DNA from: Galdieria partita
Taxonomy: Eukaryota > Rhodophyta > Bangiophyceae > Galdieriales > Galdieriaceae
Assembly (NCBI GenBank): GCA_025991245.1
Contig: BQMJ01000055.1
Span: 62,001 to 126,000 of the forward strand
DNA length: 64,000 bases
Direction of reading: 5' to 3'
Shown: one piece after another, positions 44,428 through 53,395 of the stretch
Numbering within the stretch: position 1 is the first letter of the stretch
Layout: each line of letters begins with the position of its first letter
The notes under the pieces: generated by a model
Told to the model about the DNA's origin: nothing
Database searches by the model: none
What the model saw: the letters and a program-made list of their open reading frames with translations, nothing else
Position numbers and translations under genes: made by a program

Positions 44428-46619
44428 TCAAGTAGACTTTGCTTGTCTCTGTGCTTGTCGAACACGAAATATATCTCTTGAAGGCAACCTTTGACTATCT
44501 GCAGGATCACTGTTGTTGTATAGGGGGGCATTCTCTTCCATTTCTGCTTCCTCAATAGACATTCCATTCATTCGATGTGGAGGTGATAACGAACTAGGAT
44601 TCGTCCCTTTGCTCCAATCACTCGTATTCTTCCTTTTCTCTCCTCGTGACTTTTCATTCTGAATGTTAGAAATGCCTTGCATACTATCTGGCGTACATAA
44701 AACTAGATTCAATACATAATTTACATCGGGAATAATATCCGAAGATAAAGGAAACATATTCATCAAAGCTTGTAGACTCTCCAATAAACTACCAGAACTG
44801 CCCAAATGAGAAGAAGAACTAGACTCCATTCTCTTCGATTCTACATTCGTGCGGTTACGTTTGGCTATACTAGTACTTTTTGTAGACTTTGGTTCTAAAG
44901 TTTGAACAGATTGTCTACTGTTCAAACTGTCTCCAATATACAAAAGGTCTGAAGATGTCCAACTATTCAAATCGCGAAAAGAATAGTAAGAAAAGGCAGA
45001 TTCCAATAAGGATTTTTCACCTCCTCCAACAGCTTCCAAACGTCTCATTTCAATTTCTCTTCGTTTCTCTAAACCAAAGAAGCTTTGAGCAAATTGACAA
45101 TACTTATCCCAAATGAGTGTACTCTCTTCAACAGGATAGTCCAACAATAATCTCTCAAACAAGGCTTGAAGATTGGTTTCATCTCCCAACATCCACAGAA
45201 ATGCAATAAACTCAAGTGCAAAATCCAACACTTGAGGAAACGACTTGAGTCCCAACTCAAAAATATTCAAAGCAGCATCCAAATTCTTATTTCGATAATA
45301 TTCTAATTCCGCTGCAGCAATATACAAATGATAGTCAGAGATTTCCTTTCTAGCTCTCATGAATAACTTGCGACTGGCCTCGATTCCTTTTACTCGTCTC
45401 AAAAATTGCATGTACTGAATGTATACCAAAGAAGACGGCGATAATCTCAAAAGTTCTTCATAGAGCGACTCGACACTGGAGAAGTTTTTCATATATTCCT
45501 CCAAATCAGCTAAACAAAAGTACAACATGGGACACTCTGGACAAGCTTGAATTCCTACTCTTTTTTAGAAAACAGACTTTCCACCAAAATAGGACACCTA
45601 CCACGATATAAATATTCCTTTGCAGTATCCAAATCTTTCCTTTGAATATGATAAAAGTAAATTTCTAGCCACAAATCCGGATATCGATACAAACATATGA
45701 TTGCCTGCTCATACGCAGCAACAACACGTTTATACAATTCTTCAGCTTCCAGTTTGTGAGGATTCGACTTTTCTCCTTCAATATATTTTCTCCATAAACG
45801 AACTTGTTCTTCCATCTTTGGAGAAGGTGGACAAGCCAAAATATTCAACAACAGTCCTTCTCTCCTGTTCTTACGAGCACGAAACTCTGCTCTTGCAGAT
45901 GAATAGAGTGGTTGATATTCCGTTAATAAACCCTTGGCAAGCGTCTTATTTAAAGAGTTTTCAAAGTTTTCATATTCTTTCCAAAAGTTGTCCAAGTTGT
46001 ACATTGGGGTTTGTACTGCTCTTTGATACGCGGAGCGAAGTTGGTCTCTTTTGGAGTTCTCTTCTTGTGTGTTTCGAGGTTCCCATTCTTGGAGAAATTC
46101 TATATAGTCACTCCATAAATTATTAATTTGGATATCCAGCCCAAGATGTTTCAAAGCAAACTCGTAGGCTTCAGTTGCTTCTGTTCTGGATTTCCTAGTC
46201 CTTATATAGTCAGTATACGTCTTCCACAAATCAATATGGTGACAAGTTAATAAAGCCTTTTGGAAAGTGTCTTCTACTATTTCCTCGTTTCCTTGTTTCC
46301 ACTCGTGTTCGATGTACAACTTCCAATAACGTCCAGCGGTTGGAAACTGGGACAAGAACAGTTTATACATCGACCTTGCAACTTCGATGGGCTGGTTCTG
46401 TGCTTCCATAAACAAAGTAACCCAAGCGTCGGTATCCCATGGATCCTCGTGTATCTTCTGTTCTGCTTCGATACTCTTTGGGGTTTGGAACGTAGGTTTT
46501 CTAACAATATTGTCACGGCTCTCTTCGTTTATTTCTGAATGCTGCAACTCTGTCTTATTGTCTGTTATAGGATGTTCCAAGTTGGATTCCCGTCCGTTTT
46601 GTTCATTTTGGTTTTCCAT
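44428..46619 (-). CDS. CSTF3: Cleavage stimulation factor 77 kDa subunit (CstF-77/Rna14)
   Basis: Exons 46619-45602 and 45554-44428 (714 residues). CstF-77 is the dimeric scaffold of the cleavage stimulation factor in pre-mRNA 3'-end processing. The N-terminal ~520 residues are HAT repeats, recognisable by the recurrent W...Y...E pattern (DAWVTLFMEAQ, RYWKLYIEHEW, DLWKTYTDYI, NLWSDYIEFL, NFWKEYENFE, LWLEIYFYH), with the split YRG|IQACPECPMLYFCLADLEE. The Suf domain region continues to about 530. The C-terminal part is Ser- and charge-rich and contains the DVNYVLNLVLC stretch expected to contact CstF-64. The first ATG in frame is 46619. Only one 47-bp intron interrupts it. Confidence 0.9.
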
Positions 46620-46810
46620 AGAGCCTGGTTGCACTCCTTTGAACAATTCTTACGAATCAATAATCGTGTTATGACTCACCACCCAACTTTCATCCAAATG
46701 GGAGTTTTGGGTTTGTGCCAAGTAGGAACGGCGCTGATCTTTGTAGGACTCGATATAGCTTTGAAACTATCATAGAGAGAAGATGGTTTTCGCTGTAGCT
46801 ATCCAACGAA

Positions 46811-47114
46811 TCATGTTCTAAGCTCCTCCAAAGTTTGCTCAACTTTTTCCTGGGTTATCTTTAGCTTTGTCGAAGCTAGCTTGAATACTTCGAAGTTTAG
46901 CTTTGTGCTGCTGATACAATAGAGAGAAAGTTCTCGACAGATAACTTCCTTTCAAGGAAGCAGCTATAGCAAACAGTTTTCCAAGGGGTCTCTATTCACG
47001 GCGCTGATAGCGTCGCCGTTCACAACTCGAGCTACCAACTCTTCGAGAGAAGTTCGTGCTCAAATAGGTGCGCGTTGTCCCTTTTTGAAAACGAGTATTT
47101 TTACAAGAATCCAT
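46811..47114 (-). CDS. Small predicted coiled-coil protein, three exons
   Basis: Exons 47114-47105 (10 nt), 47058-47000 and 46948-46811; 68 residues, in frame with intron lengths of 46 and 51 bp and GT-AG ends. The family is not recognised. The product is helical throughout, with LEELVARVVNG early and a C-terminal heptad-like stretch STKLKITQEKVEQTLEELRT. Such small helical proteins are often subunits of nuclear or vesicle complexes, but I cannot name one. Other readings of this stretch are open too, so the model is tentative; it is favoured because both introns have the size and borders seen in neighbouring genes. Confidence 0.4.
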
Positions 47115-47940
47115 CGGAGCTTATTGCAAGCTGCTGATGTAGTGACTGGCAACCTAAGCAGAAATTACTATCCAGTAGCTAAGCTGCCATTCGGTCCTCG
47201 TTACCGCACAATAGCTGGAAACTACCAACCAATTCTCTATGACTACATTGAAGACGTTCTCGGTCTTCTCTACATCAAAAGCAACATTTTGGTTATGCGA
47301 AGACCCTATTTTTCCGTTTCCTATTGTTCTGCTTCTTACTTTGCTATTCCTGTGGCCCAGTACACTCCTCTGAAGTTGTAGTATATTGCTTCATAGACGT
47401 TCAGATTATACAGTAATCCTCCGCAAATTGTCAGTTGCTGAATGTTTTTGATTAGTATTGTTCCCAATGCACAGTTTTGGATTTCAATCTGGTGACCGCT
47501 GGGAAAGCTGTTCAAACTGTTCAGTGAAACATTCATCTTTGCAAGACAAATTGACATCTTGAGCGCAAAAAGACGAAGTTGAAAATAACGATTCTGCAAC
47601 GAGCTCTGCACCTGTTGCCCTTTGGAGCCGTTAATTCCGTTGTTAGAAAGTCCCTGAAACTGGATTCCTGAAATAGTTGAGTGAGAGAGTTGATTTCCGT
47701 TGCAGGAAAGAAGATAACCACCCCAAGTGAAGTTGGGTCACTTCAGTAACAGAATAAGGGTCTCCTAGTAAATAGAGATCAACGAAACTTTTGTCAGAAG
47801 CGAATATTCATGTATCTGAAATTGTAGACTTGTCGACGCAGAATGATAGATAATAGCTTGCATAGTTCGTGGAGTGCACTCCAGCTTTGTATGCTGAGTT
47901 GATGACATCCTGAATAGAATCATCAGAGGGCTACAAAATA

Positions 47941-48273
47941 TCATTGTAAGGGTTGCCAACGAATAGACCACGTAGGACTCCTATTGTAAGAAGCCAAATC
48001 CATATTCACATTTTCTCTTTGATTACGTACTGGCTTTGTAAGCGCGAACTTTTCTTTTCTAGGACTTGTTGGGAAATCAAGTTTGAAGTTGTTGTTTTGC
48101 TCGGTCCAAGTCTTTCCAGATCCATGATGTCTCCTCCATCTAGTCATATCCGCAAGTTTTTCCGTTGTGTAAATGCATCCTATCTTCTCCAGAGCCTCAG
48201 AAGCCAGATTCTTGTCCAATTCTGTCAAGAGTTTGGATCGAACTTTTTCCAGGAACTTGGGAATCCTTCGCAA
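47941..48273 (-). CDS. Possible exon of an uncharacterised gene
   Basis: Open segment following a CTGCTAG acceptor, 110 residues. It contains a charged helical part (KLLTELDKNLASEALEKIG) and a Trp/Lys-rich part (RWRRHHGSGKTWTEQNNNF). No family was recognised. A donor in frame at 48074 (GTACGT) would continue the gene to further exons toward 47700, where another open frame follows. Listed as an exon candidate only. Confidence 0.28.
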   Translation of the reverse strand: MRRIPKFLEKVRSKLLTELDKNLASEALEKIGCIYTTEKLADMTRWRRHHGSGKTWTEQNNNFKLDFPTSPRKEKFALTKPVRNQRENVNMDLASYNRSPTWSIRWQPLQ

Positions 48274-48479
48274 CTAGCAGAGGCTTATTTTCGCTGGAGA
48301 GCATTTGGAAGACGGGCCAACTTTGTCTACAATATTCAGAAGGGTTCTACTCTCGACTTATGTATCTGAGAGGAGTTCAAGTCTCTCAGACCAGGATGTC
48401 ATGCTTAGTCATCGTTTTGAAACTTCGGGATGGGCTGGACTCTGAATATTTGAGGCTCCATAGTAGGCAGTTACCGCCT

Positions 48480-49001
48480 CTAAGCCACAAATGGGAGACT
48501 ACTTGTCAGACAGAAGAAGATTGACGCAAATTGATTCTGTCGTAAATGTTGGTGTGAGTCGTCGTTGGGCGAAACAAACTCTGTTCGACGAGGAATGAAG
48601 GGGAGCTCCTGAAGGTCGTGTCTCATATTTTCATATGGGCGCAAGTTGAAGAAATGGAACGTAGAGCCTCCCGTCTCTTCTCTCTCTTTGTTCAGTGACA
48701 AGTCTCTCACATTCATCAAAATTCGCTTGTTCATTAGAGGAGTTTGAAGGCCACTCATTGAGCGATCATTAGAGGATATTTGAGAGGACCCGGATACCGA
48801 ATATTTGCCCGAGAAAGAAATCTCCTCTGAAGGAGAATATAACACTGTTTCGGCAGTTATTGTAGTGTCGACAAAAATTTCAAACTGTTTGTTTAAGTGG
48901 GCCAAGAAGACACAAGTGAATACTTGAACGACATTATACTTGGTATGTTTGATAGCTTTGTAGCCGTTAGTAGACAGGCTGTCCAAAGTACCCTCACTTT
49001 T
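48480..49001 (-). CDS. Possible exon of an uncharacterised gene
   Basis: Open segment after a TTTTACAG acceptor, 173 residues. Ser-rich middle, then NVRDLSLNKEREETGGSTFH and FFNLRPYENMRHDL. It has no ATG near its 5' end, so upstream exons would be needed; the region 49002-49100 offers none that I can define. It may belong to the same gene as the segment at 47941-48273, but the join between them is unclear. Confidence 0.28.
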   Translation of the reverse strand, partial: KSEGTLDSLSTNGYKAIKHTKYNVVQVFTCVFLAHLNKQFEIFVDTTITAETVLYSPSEEISFSGKYSVSGSSQISSNDRSMSGLQTPLMNKRILMNVRDLSLNKEREETGGSTFHFFNLRPYENMRHDLQELPFIPRRTEFVSPNDDSHQHLRQNQFASIFFCLTSSLPFVA

Positions 49002-49421
49002 CTGTAAAAGAGCAATTCTTTGTCAAATGATATTGCATCGTTTTAAGAAGAGATGTTTTTATCTGCTGTTGTATCCTAATGAAATATGATTTTCGACACA
49101 AGAATACACCCAATGTTCAAATCTTTTTACAACCACATTATTCATCGATCGATGTTGTAGATGGAAAGCTAAAAACGATATCTCAATATTCACCAATCGA
49201 TAAGGACGATTCTTATCACCTTACTACAAGTCTTTGAAAACCATCCGTAATTCTACCTCATGCAATATTTTTTCAAGTTGATTAGCTGTAGTGAACGATA
49301 TCTCCCAATAGACACATCGTTAGATCCCTTCTGACGATTCTCTTCAATTGTCCAAATTTTTGTCCACTCCGACATTGCTGTTGTCGTTTTGTCCACGCTC
49401 TTCATTTTTCAAGCCCAGAGC

Positions 49422-49444
49422 CCTCGTCGACGCGAAAGACGAGG
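49422..49444 (+). other. Hairpin in the 5' leader of the bZIP gene
   Basis: CCTCGTC and GACGAGG form a perfect 7-bp inverted repeat around a 9-nt loop that contains GCGAAA. It lies about 50 bp before a leader-intron donor and on the expected transcript of the bZIP gene. A role in translation or as a protein site is a guess. Confidence 0.35.
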
Positions 49445-49495
49445 ACAATATTTCAAGTCTACAAGGTCAAACCTTCTCAAGTATTTTACAAACAG

Positions 49496-49615
49496 GTAAG
49501 TAAACAACCTTGCATATAGGGGTCCTACAAGTCTAGGGACCTATTTTCTCAACTGAACTAACAGCTCTTAAAGCTTGCCGGATTTTAACCACTCCAGTCT
49601 TGTCCCCCTTTGTAG
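49496..49615 (+). other. Probable 5'-UTR intron of the bZIP gene
   Basis: A GTAAGT donor and a pyrimidine-rich CCCCCTTTGTAG acceptor bound 120 bp, more than twice the usual intron length in this window. No ATG occurs in the short leader exon before it, so it should be non-coding. The intron ends 32 bp before the start codon. Confidence 0.5.
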
Positions 49616-49647
49616 AAAGTATTGCAAACCAACATAGACTTGTTCCA

Positions 49648-50508
49648 ATGGCAGAAGGAACAAGGGACCAACAAGAAATATCATATTCTGCTCCTTCTCA
49701 TAACTTGACCAAGGGGGAACCAACCACCGCAATTACTGCAACATCAGGAGGTGCCAATGCCTCCATGCCTTCCCCTTCGGGAGGTGACAGCCTTGCTTCT
49801 GGTTTGGACAGTAGTGATACTAACCGAAAGGAGTCAAGAGGTCTCAACTTGACAGAGGAAGAACGACGAGCTAGGAGACTCAAGCAAAAGAGAGACTCTG
49901 CAAAACGCTCACGGCTTCGAAGAATGGACGCCCTTATGAGTCTTCAGGAAGAAATATCACAAGCACGACTGGCGCTTTCACAATTGAGACAGCATGCCGC
50001 TCATTTGGAAGAAGAGAATGATAGGTTGAAGGCGGAAAATGCTCAGTTGAGAGTACAAATAGCAGCACCTCCACCTTTAGGGCGTCCTATGTTATCTGGT
50101 CAACAGCAGCAACAACAACAACAACAACTTGGTCAAAGTGGTATGGGGCAGATACCCAATATGTCGTCGTTGCATGGAAATAACTTGGCTGCTGTTCGTC
50201 AAGCGCTGCTGTCTCAAGCAGTACCCAATTTTAGTGGCAACAACAATATGGGAAGCATTCACAACATGACCAACGCATCTTATCAGCAACAGAGAGGAGA
50301 AGAACAAATGATGAGTCCCAGAGATGGAAGTAACACTGGACAGAATCATCCCAATGGTCCAAACAATCAGAGACAGGTATACTCAGATATGCAACCGTAT
50401 CCTCCTCACCAGTCGATGATGATGTCGTCCAATCCTTCGTTGTCAGGGTATCCCGGAAATCAATATTCATTTCATATGAATCCTTATTTTGGACAAAACA
50501 ATGCATAA
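49648..50508 (+). CDS. bZIP transcription factor with atypical basic region and Gln/Asn-rich tail
   Basis: Single coding exon, 286 residues. The basic region and zipper span about residues 72-136: ARRLKQKRDSAKRSRLRR followed by an amphipathic helix with LEEENDRLKAENAQLRVQI. In the consensus NRESARRSR, the invariant Asn that contacts DNA is Lys here (KRDSAKRSR), while the later Arg is kept. A CAG/CAA tract encodes nine Gln after the zipper, and the last 130 residues are rich in Gln, Asn, Met and Ser, typical of activation domains. The first 60 residues are Ser/Thr/Gly-rich. The start is the first ATG after the leader intron. The bZIP fold is clear, but DNA specificity may be altered. Confidence 0.85.
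   Translation: MAEGTRDQQEISYSAPSHNLTKGEPTTAITATSGGANASMPSPSGGDSLASGLDSSDTNRKESRGLNLTEEERRARRLKQKRDSAKRSRLRRMDALMSLQEEISQARLALSQLRQHAAHLEEENDRLKAENAQLRVQIAAPPPLGRPMLSGQQQQQQQQQLGQSGMGQIPNMSSLHGNNLAAVRQALLSQAVPNFSGNNNMGSIHNMTNASYQQQRGEEQMMSPRDGSNTGQNHPNGPNNQRQVYSDMQPYPPHQSMMMSSNPSLSGYPGNQYSFHMNPYFGQNNA
50103..50129 (+). repeat. CAG/CAA tract coding for poly-Gln
   Basis: Nine consecutive Gln codons, mixed CAG and CAA, in frame in the bZIP gene just after the zipper. Confidence 0.85.
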
Positions 50509-50787
50509 ATAAGAATGAATATATATATATACGTGGTTTTTTGGTGCCACTTGTGTGAAAAAGGGTTCTTTCTGCATGTTGGCTCCTATGACGGATTGCG
50601 AAATAAAGAAGGAAACCTTTATGAAAATGATATCAAGCAACAACCCATTTTTACAGTTTGTTGTAAGGGAGTTGTAGAGTCGAGAATAGTAACTCCATTT
50701 TCACAGTCTATGTGATTCAAGTCAACCATCCTGGTTTTTACACAAAGTTATTTCTAATACACACAAATAATATGCCCAGTTCTTCAA

Positions 50788-51140
50788 CTAGTACTCTGGC
50801 TGATAATAGTTTTCTTCGTAGAGCTCTTCCAGTTTGTCCTGTACGAGTTTTAGCGCCCAAGATTGAATGAACAAATGCTAAGTAAAAAAATAAGCAAAAT
50901 AACCAGTAACTTTTGATATTCTTACAGTTTCGTCTAGGTTAGCTATAACCTAGAAAGAGTTAGTTTGCAGAAGAACAAGAAAACTATTCAACTTACAAAA
51001 CGATTGGGAGCTTGGTCCTCGTCCAATTTTAATATAAACTGTTTCATTGGAATATCACTATAATAGTTAAAGCTCTATTTCCTAGTCTTACACAAGTTTC
51101 CTTACCACGTGATCAACACACCACGTAAGAGATTTACCAT
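50788..51140 (-). CDS. TFB5: TFIIH subunit TFB5 (GTF2H5/TTDA)
   Basis: Four exons: 51140-51106, 51057-50997, 50949-50926 (24 nt) and 50877-50788; 69 residues, the exact size of TFB5. It stabilises TFIIH by binding p52 and is needed for nucleotide excision repair. The spliced protein begins MVNLLRGVLITC|DIPMKQFILKLDE and continues NRF|VIANLDET|HLFIQSWALKLVQ, which follows the human and yeast pattern (MVNVLKGVL, DPAMKQFLL, FIIxDLDxTHxFI) along its full length. No single open frame covers it, so it is easily missed. The start is 57 bp from the divergent TPM-domain gene. Confidence 0.88.
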
Positions 51141-51197
51141 ACGAAGCAGCCCATCCACGATGTGAAGAGATTGGCTCATTTTTGCTTGAAGCCCTGT

Positions 51198-52516
51198 ATG
51201 GTTACTCTCTTGTTGCAGAAACTTGAAAAGAACCGCATGAGTTTTATTAAAACTTGTTTTTGTTCCTCCAAGCATGGTACTACAAATTCTTCCAATCACG
51301 TGAATGTAAGGAAAGGAGTGTATCCTGGCTTTTATAAATATCCTCGGGTCTTGGCACCATTTCTCTGTTTGCCATCTTCTCGTGACTCGTGTTCAGTGAG
51401 GAGGAAACCTTTGAGCGAAGTTTTGTTTATTTTGTTATTTTCAGCTATTGTACCATCAGTTGGGTTGGCAAAGGACTACGGTAACTGTTTTCTCTTCTTA
51501 TTTCCCGATTGCTGACATGTACAACTGTTGCTCGAGAAGAATTGAGGTCCTTGACCGGTTCCAGCGAGAGAGTAAGCATTATTTGATTGGCAGCTGTTAT
51601 TGAGTACTTTTGGCATATTTAGATTGATGTTGTTGATTTGGCCAATTCACTTCCCGCAACAGAAGAGCGATTATTGAATGAAAAACTCATTCATCTAGAA
51701 CAAGACACAGGTGTCAAGATTCGTTTACTGACAGCCAATGAAGCAATCGATGGAAAGTCTGTCAAAAAATATTGGAATTTGGATCAAGACAGTGTTCTTA
51801 TCTATGTAGATACGAGAGGAGGCAATATTTTGAATTTTTTGCCAGGTGAACGTGTTAAGGAAAGGTTGAAGGACAACTTTTGGTTTGAGCTGCAAAGTCG
51901 GTAAGAGTAGATTGGTTATATTGGGATGATGTGAACTACCTTCGCAGTTATGGCAATCAGTTTTATGTGGAAGAATATGGAGAAGATGGAGCGATCATTA
52001 CCGTCATTCAAGCTGTGGAGACTTGTTTAAAGAAGGGTGGAGTTTGTGACAGAGTGAGTGAGAGGATGGACATTTTTTTGTTCAATGATTGGTTGTAATA
52101 GGCTCCAGGGTTTGGAAGGGATCAGTATGCTTTGTCTTTGATATTAAGTATAGCTGGTGGCTTTATTGCGGGAGCAGTAAGTAGTCGAGAAAACATTGGA
52201 ATGGACAATACACCTCATTATTTGTTCTTTATAGGCTGCTTCCACTGGTGGCAACCATCGAGTGAATATTCCATGGCTTTTCCTATTTAGTCCTCTTTGG
52301 GGTATATTATTCGGTTCTTTCGGTGTGGGTATGTAAACTCTTTCCATAGTTGTGGTTGACATTCATTCCTATCACCAAAAAGGACCCATTGTGGTACGTG
52401 AAGGTTGGCTATCTTTGGATTTGTTACAGAATACTATGGCATTTTTGGTTTCGTTGGGTGCTTCTTTCTTTTTATTTCAAAGAATGTATTCCAATATTTC
52501 ATCCAACGACCCATAA
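51198..52516 (+). CDS. TPM-domain thylakoid protein, Psb32/TLP18.3-like
   Basis: Seven exons: 51198-51480, 51540-51571 (32 nt), 51623-51900, 51948-52053, 52102-52176, 52235-52328 and 52383-52516; 333 residues, exactly in frame. Family members take part in photosystem II repair. The N-terminus is bipartite: about 70 residues of transit type, then VRRKPLSEVLFILLFSAI ending VGLAKD, a twin-arginine lumen signal. The TPM domain runs from IDVVDLANSLP through VLIYVDTRGGNILNFLPGE and FWFELQSR|YGNQFYVEEYGEDGA. Three hydrophobic stretches follow (LSLILSIAGGFIAGA, LFLFSPLWGILFGSFG, MAFLVSLGASFFLF), so it is membrane-anchored like Psb32 rather than soluble like TLP18.3. This is the clearest plastid marker in the window. 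Confidence 0.78.
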
Positions 52517-52598
52517 AGAGTACACTTTTTCCAAATATGATCATCCGTATGCGCAACACAAACTACACAGCAGAACCATGCTTAGGTAGACGAACATT

Positions 52599-53349
52599 TC
52601 AAACAACCGAAGTTCCTTGAATACGATCAGGTACCGAATCATCTGTCGCTGTAGGACGACTCTCGGTTGAGTTGGTATTGTCTTGACGTGAAAATGGGGA
52701 CTTGTTCAACTATGAAATATAGAACACTTAGGGTCCTCAACACTGTGCCATTCTTACCTTGCTATCCACGAAAAAACTCATAAATACCAACACCAAACCA
52801 TAGGCAGCAACAAATACACCAGCTAATATCTAAGTTCACGTGAATCAACCACACATACCCACTTGTCTTCCTTTCTTACTTGAAACCAATGGGTATCCAC
52901 TGCCAACAAACCCACAAAAATATAAAATACTCCACGTCCTTTTTCACAGTCACATTTCCCTTGACTTCACAATCGTCGCTACTTACCAAAGAATGTGTCG
53001 AGAAAAGAAAACCGCTTCAAAAGAAAACTAAACACGTTGGCCAACACTTCTTTTCCAACAAGTAGTACAAGTTACCTGAAACCCAACTCGGAAAGGATTA
53101 TCAACACTGCAAATATAATGAGGTATATATTGATGATAACATTTCTCGGGTTGATACTATACAACGCTTTGTACACTATAAAACAAGGGAAATGATTACT
53201 TACCTGCAGAAAATAAAACAAACTACTCCAACAGCACCAATAACGCCTGCACTTATAATACACAAGATACTCAGAACGGAACGAGTAAACTTTCCAGGGA
53301 CATAAGCACGTAACGCATGTGAAGCCACCGTTCGAGTGAAATCCACCAT
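52599..53349 (-). CDS. TVP15-like COPI-associated Golgi membrane protein
   Basis: Six exons: 53349-53204, 53156-53076, 53027-52987, 52938-52880, 52829-52758 and 52709-52599; 169 residues in frame, all introns 47-50 bp. Four hydrophobic segments: LSILCIISAGVIGAVGVVCF, INIYLIIFAVLIILSEL, GVFYIFVGLLAVD and ILAGVFVAAYGLVLVFM. The order of YLIIFAVLIILSELGF, then RFSFLDTFFGRGVFYIFVG, is the pattern of the COPI_assoc/TVP15 family, which cycles through the Golgi and interacts with YIP proteins. The C-terminal ~40 residues are hydrophilic, Ser/Thr/Asp-rich and cytosolic. Like TFB5, the gene has no long open frame. Confidence 0.72.
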
Positions 53350-53395
53350 TTTCCAAAAGTTGCAATCCAAATTCTTTCCTTATCGAAACAGCCTT

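Larger units (their letters stand above)
47115..49495. other. Unresolved region, the longest stretch without a recognised gene
   Basis: About 2.4 kb where reading frames of 60-170 codons appear on both strands but no family is recognised. The minus strand looks more gene-like: two acceptor-bounded open segments (48480-49001 and 47941-48273, listed separately) with normal composition. A plus-strand open frame without an ATG covers 46899-47381. No repeats, terminal repeats, transposase motifs or RNA genes were seen. A multi-exon minus-strand gene with exons I could not connect is the simplest explanation. Confidence 0.4.

Noticed and set aside
46839-47114. Alternative reading of the tiny gene with exons 47114-47040 and 46991-46839 (75 residues).
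   Set aside because: The donor (GTTGG) is weaker and the product less helical and less regular than that of the three-exon model; not excluded by transcript data.
48165-48524. Plus-strand open frame of 119 residues.
   Set aside because: It overlaps minus-strand segments of similar quality, and neither strand shows a known domain; listed only as part of the unresolved region.
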